The translations under genes and the position numbers were made by a program. 64,000 nt of DNA from contig JBANDB010000009.1 of assembly GCA_037576215.1 (NCBI GenBank), positions 2,914,001 through 2,978,000 of the forward strand, read 5' to 3'. Below are positions 61,303 to 64,000 of the stretch, one piece after another. Origin of the DNA: Armillaria gallica (lineage: Eukaryota; Basidiomycota; Agaricomycetes; Agaricales; Physalacriaceae). Under the pieces are notes generated by a model, which saw only the letters and a list, made by a program, of their open reading frames with translations, was not told the origin of the DNA and searched no databases. Numbering within the stretch: the stretch's first letter is position 1; each line of letters starts with the position of its first letter.

Positions 61303-64000
61303 ATGTCATCCCCAAACGCTGCAAAACGTGCAGACTTACATGCTGATGACGGGGTCCAGAAAAAACGACGGAAGGGAGCTACTAGGCTGTCTTGTGCAGA
61401 GGTGAGATACATTTTGACGCCTATCAGTATCACCGTTGGCTGATTAAAATTTGCACTTGATAAGTGTAGAAGGTGCAGCACCTTTATCGCCCATTTCTCC
61501 CGATAATGTCTCATGTTGGCCTTCAGATTGAAGCTACGCTGCGATCGCTCGATACCTTGTAGCTCTTGTGTAAAGCGAGGATGTGGAGCTATTTGTCCCG
61601 ACGTATGTCCTTTATCCTCAAGTTCTTCGCTCGCATCTCAACGTCTGACTACTAGGGATCGCTGACGACGGGCCAAGGAAATCGGTGAATTTAAAGCTCC
61701 GTTGACTTGTCCTAACGACTGACATATTTAATTTACTCTAGATTCGTTCTCGCCTCTACTCAAGAGTTGCACGAAAAGATATCTGAATTGGCTAACCGTG
61801 TCCGTGAACTTGAAGATGCCCTACGCTCTTCTCACTGCAGACTTTCTTCGGATACACATCCTCTCCTTTCTGAAGATCTCTTGCGGATCAAAGCTCCCCT
61901 TCAAAGGGAGCCGCCGTCCATGCGGAATACTGAGAATGCGGCACAGAAAGAAGAAGAAAACAACCCTGACGTCGTAGACGCTTTCGGCTCATTGTCACTA
62001 AGTTTATCCGGGGGAGCCAAATATTACGGCCAGATCGCCAATTCTTGGGTAGGCCAGGCCAATTACCTTTGACAAAAATCAGGCTGACATGCCCTTCACA
62101 GTATTTCTTGCAGGTTTGGAACCTTGACCTATGAGGCGACGAAACTCTAACGTCTTCTATCTTAGAACGAAGATGGTGACGATGATGAATATGAAGATCA
62201 TATGCTCAATCTCCAGAACATCCTCCCACCGGAAATCCTCGCTCGTGCCGCATCCTTCCCTATATCCGCCGTTCCCCACACCCTAAACGCAGAATCCGTT
62301 AGTATTCAAAACCTATTTTGGTACTTACCGCCTGCGGATAAAGCTGCTGAACTGCGGTCAATATATTACACGAATGCTGCATGGATGTATGTCTATCCAT
62401 GGATCATTACTCCCGTGACTGATGCTATCTATTGCTATAGGTACAACCCCATCCCTCAAGAATCCTTTGACTTTGAGGTGTATCATCAGTTTTACGATAC
62501 TAGCAATGTGCCCTCCGCGGACGATCCCCTTCTTCCCCATCGACTATCCCTTATGTTCATGATTCTCGCCATCGGTACTCTGATGGATACATCTCTACCG
62601 GCGTATAGTATTGAGGCCGAGAAGTACCACCAACTCGCCAAAGCCGCCTTGTTTCGTGATTCATTCGTCGATTCCCCAACAATCAATGCCGTACAAGCCT
62701 TGGTGAGTTCCTTATCTTACTCCACAAATGTGCATATTGACTAACGTTGTGGGGATTCCCAGTATCTGATGACCTATTACCTATTCTTGTCGGATAGGAA
62801 CGGCGCCGGATCAGGTTCTCGATGGGCTCTTATGGGCATGACGGTTAAGGTCGCACAAAGTGTAAGCCCTCATCTTACATTACAACTACAGTTGTGCTTA
62901 CCTTTCCATTGCTCCCAGATCGGTCTTCGTAAGTCCTTGAGTCTATTTCGTGCTTTGACAGATAGTCTAACCATTTTCGGAAGATCGGGATAGCGGTCGA
63001 TGGAAAGGAATCGACCCTCATGAAGCCCAACGCCGGCGGGACCTTTTCTGGGAGATGTACACGTACGATTCGTGGCAGTGTCTGACATACGGACGGCCAA
63101 CGTCCTTCACATCAGCACATTTCGATTGTAAATTGCCCCACGGGAATGATCCTCCTGACGAGCAAAGTTGTAAGTACCTCCGATCTTTGACTTGATTGCC
63201 TCTGAAACGAAATTACTCCGTTGTAGTCCATGCATGGAAGCATAGATTCTCTTCAGAATGCATGAACCTTCTCCACGATCAGGCATTTGGGGCCAAGACT
63301 CCCACTTACGCCACTATCCTTCAACTGGATCGTAAACTACGTGCATTCCCCGTACCGCCGGTTCTTCAGGTAGCCGGGTTTGGCAGCTCAGAGCCCCGAC
63401 CAGGAGGGTTCCCTCAGACGATCATGCTGACGCTACAGCGCCACGTCGTCCTCGCGCTTAGGGAAATGAGTAAGTATTTTTGCTTCACTCATGTATCAGT
63501 TTCTGATGTGCCTGGGTAGATTTATTGTACCTTCATCGCAGCTTCTTTGCTCGAGCCATCAGTGACCACCCAAAGGACCCGCTTGGCAGCCCGTACGGAA
63601 CATCAGTCATCGCAGCATACCGCAGTGCCGGATCTTTGGTGGCCCTTATGCGCAATCTCCATACACAACTTCAAGAGCCCAGCGAGAGAATCTGGTTCCT
63701 GTGGGGTCACATGTTTTCTTGCGCGGTGTGTAATCTCTCCACCATCATATCCTGATCAGACCCATTCATCGAAGATTCAGATTGTGTTGGGATCCATTGT
63801 TACTCGTTGTCCATCCATGAGTTTGGCGCCATCTGCACTTGTACAGCTCGATTCAGCCTGTGAGCTATTTTCCAAGACCGCCCGAGGTTTCCGTGCAGGG
63901 AAAGTTTTGGTAAGGGTCCTCTGATCAATGAAGGTCCACGGTTGATTGACATCTTTCACTTACAGGCGATCATGCTTCGTTTGCAAGAAAAAGCCCACAT
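61303..64000 (+). CDS. Zn2Cys6 fungal-specific transcription factor 2 (runs off the window)
   Basis: The start at 61303 gives MSSPNAAKRADLHADDGVQK. The zinc cluster reads SCAECRRLKLRCDRSIPC then SSCVKRGCGAICPDGSLTTG. Exons are 61303-61401, an 8-nt exon 61465-61472 (TGTAGAAG), 61527-61602, 61656-61684 and 61742 onward. The coiled coil reads LHEKISELANRVRELEDALR. Fungal_trans domain blocks are QNILPPEILARAASFPISAV, MYNPIPQESFDFEVYHQFYD, LMFMILAIGTLMDTSLPAY, YYLFLSDRNGAGSGSRWALM, WEMYTYDSWQCLTYGRPTSF, ECMNLLHDQAFGAKTPTYAT and LHRSFFARAISDHPKDPLGS. The end is missing. The protein is parallel to factor 1 along its whole visible length but has three fewer introns in the zinc cluster. No break was seen. 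The regulated pathway is unknown. Confidence 0.87.

Overview
The window is nuclear DNA from a filamentous basidiomycete, most likely a wood- or litter-decaying Agaricomycete. Genes are dense, sit on both strands, and carry many 45-70 nt GT-AG introns with CTAAC/CTGAC-type branch sites. Several families are typical of this group: a DUF6535 membrane protein, an AA9 lytic polysaccharide monooxygenase, a CYP63-like P450, a Ubc2-type SAM-RA-SH3-SH3 adaptor and Zn2Cys6 regulators. I see no bacterial, viral or plasmid gene, no rRNA, no confident tRNA and no CRISPR array. Gene models were spliced by hand, so outer limits are firmer than some internal exon borders.

Region 1-10,240: the 5' part of a probable Prp3 splicing factor (-) is divergent from mitochondrial ribosomal protein uL16m (+), with 45 bp between start codons. 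Next comes a head-to-head inverted pair of tiny genes, then a decayed DUF6535 gene, a decayed lariat-debranching (DBR1) gene and the RIO1 kinase. Region 10,480-18,900: an intact DUF6535 gene, a kinase-like gene with a frame break, a BRAP2/Etp1 RING protein with a frame break in its RING, and an intact DBR1. Region 19,000-33,000: AA9 LPMO, IPI3 (ribosome assembly) divergent from a J-domain protein, the Ubc2/Ste50-like adaptor divergent from a proline-rich protein, and a P450. Region 33,300-41,900: a long Mus7/Mms22-type genome-stability gene and a Sec14 lipid-transfer protein. Region 42,100-49,320: two tandem LYC1-like acetyltransferases, an Msc2/ZnT5-like zinc transporter and a thioredoxin-TPR protein. 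Region 49,600-64,000: two related Zn2Cys6 transcription factors facing away from each other, with a CUE-CCCH-DUF1771-Smr gene and a coiled-coil gene between them. The second factor runs off the window end.

Most genes are unrelated housekeeping or accessory functions, and I see no biosynthetic cluster. Three themes stand out. First, local duplication (tiny genes, DUF6535, DBR1, LYC1, Zn2Cys6 factors), with one copy of three of the pairs broken. Second, very short exons: 7, 8, 12, 13, 16 and 17 nt. Third, a series of 1-4 nt indels in homopolymers or dinucleotide tracts that break otherwise conserved genes. These could be real lesions or uncorrected sequencing errors, and raw-read checks are needed before calling any of these genes dead.
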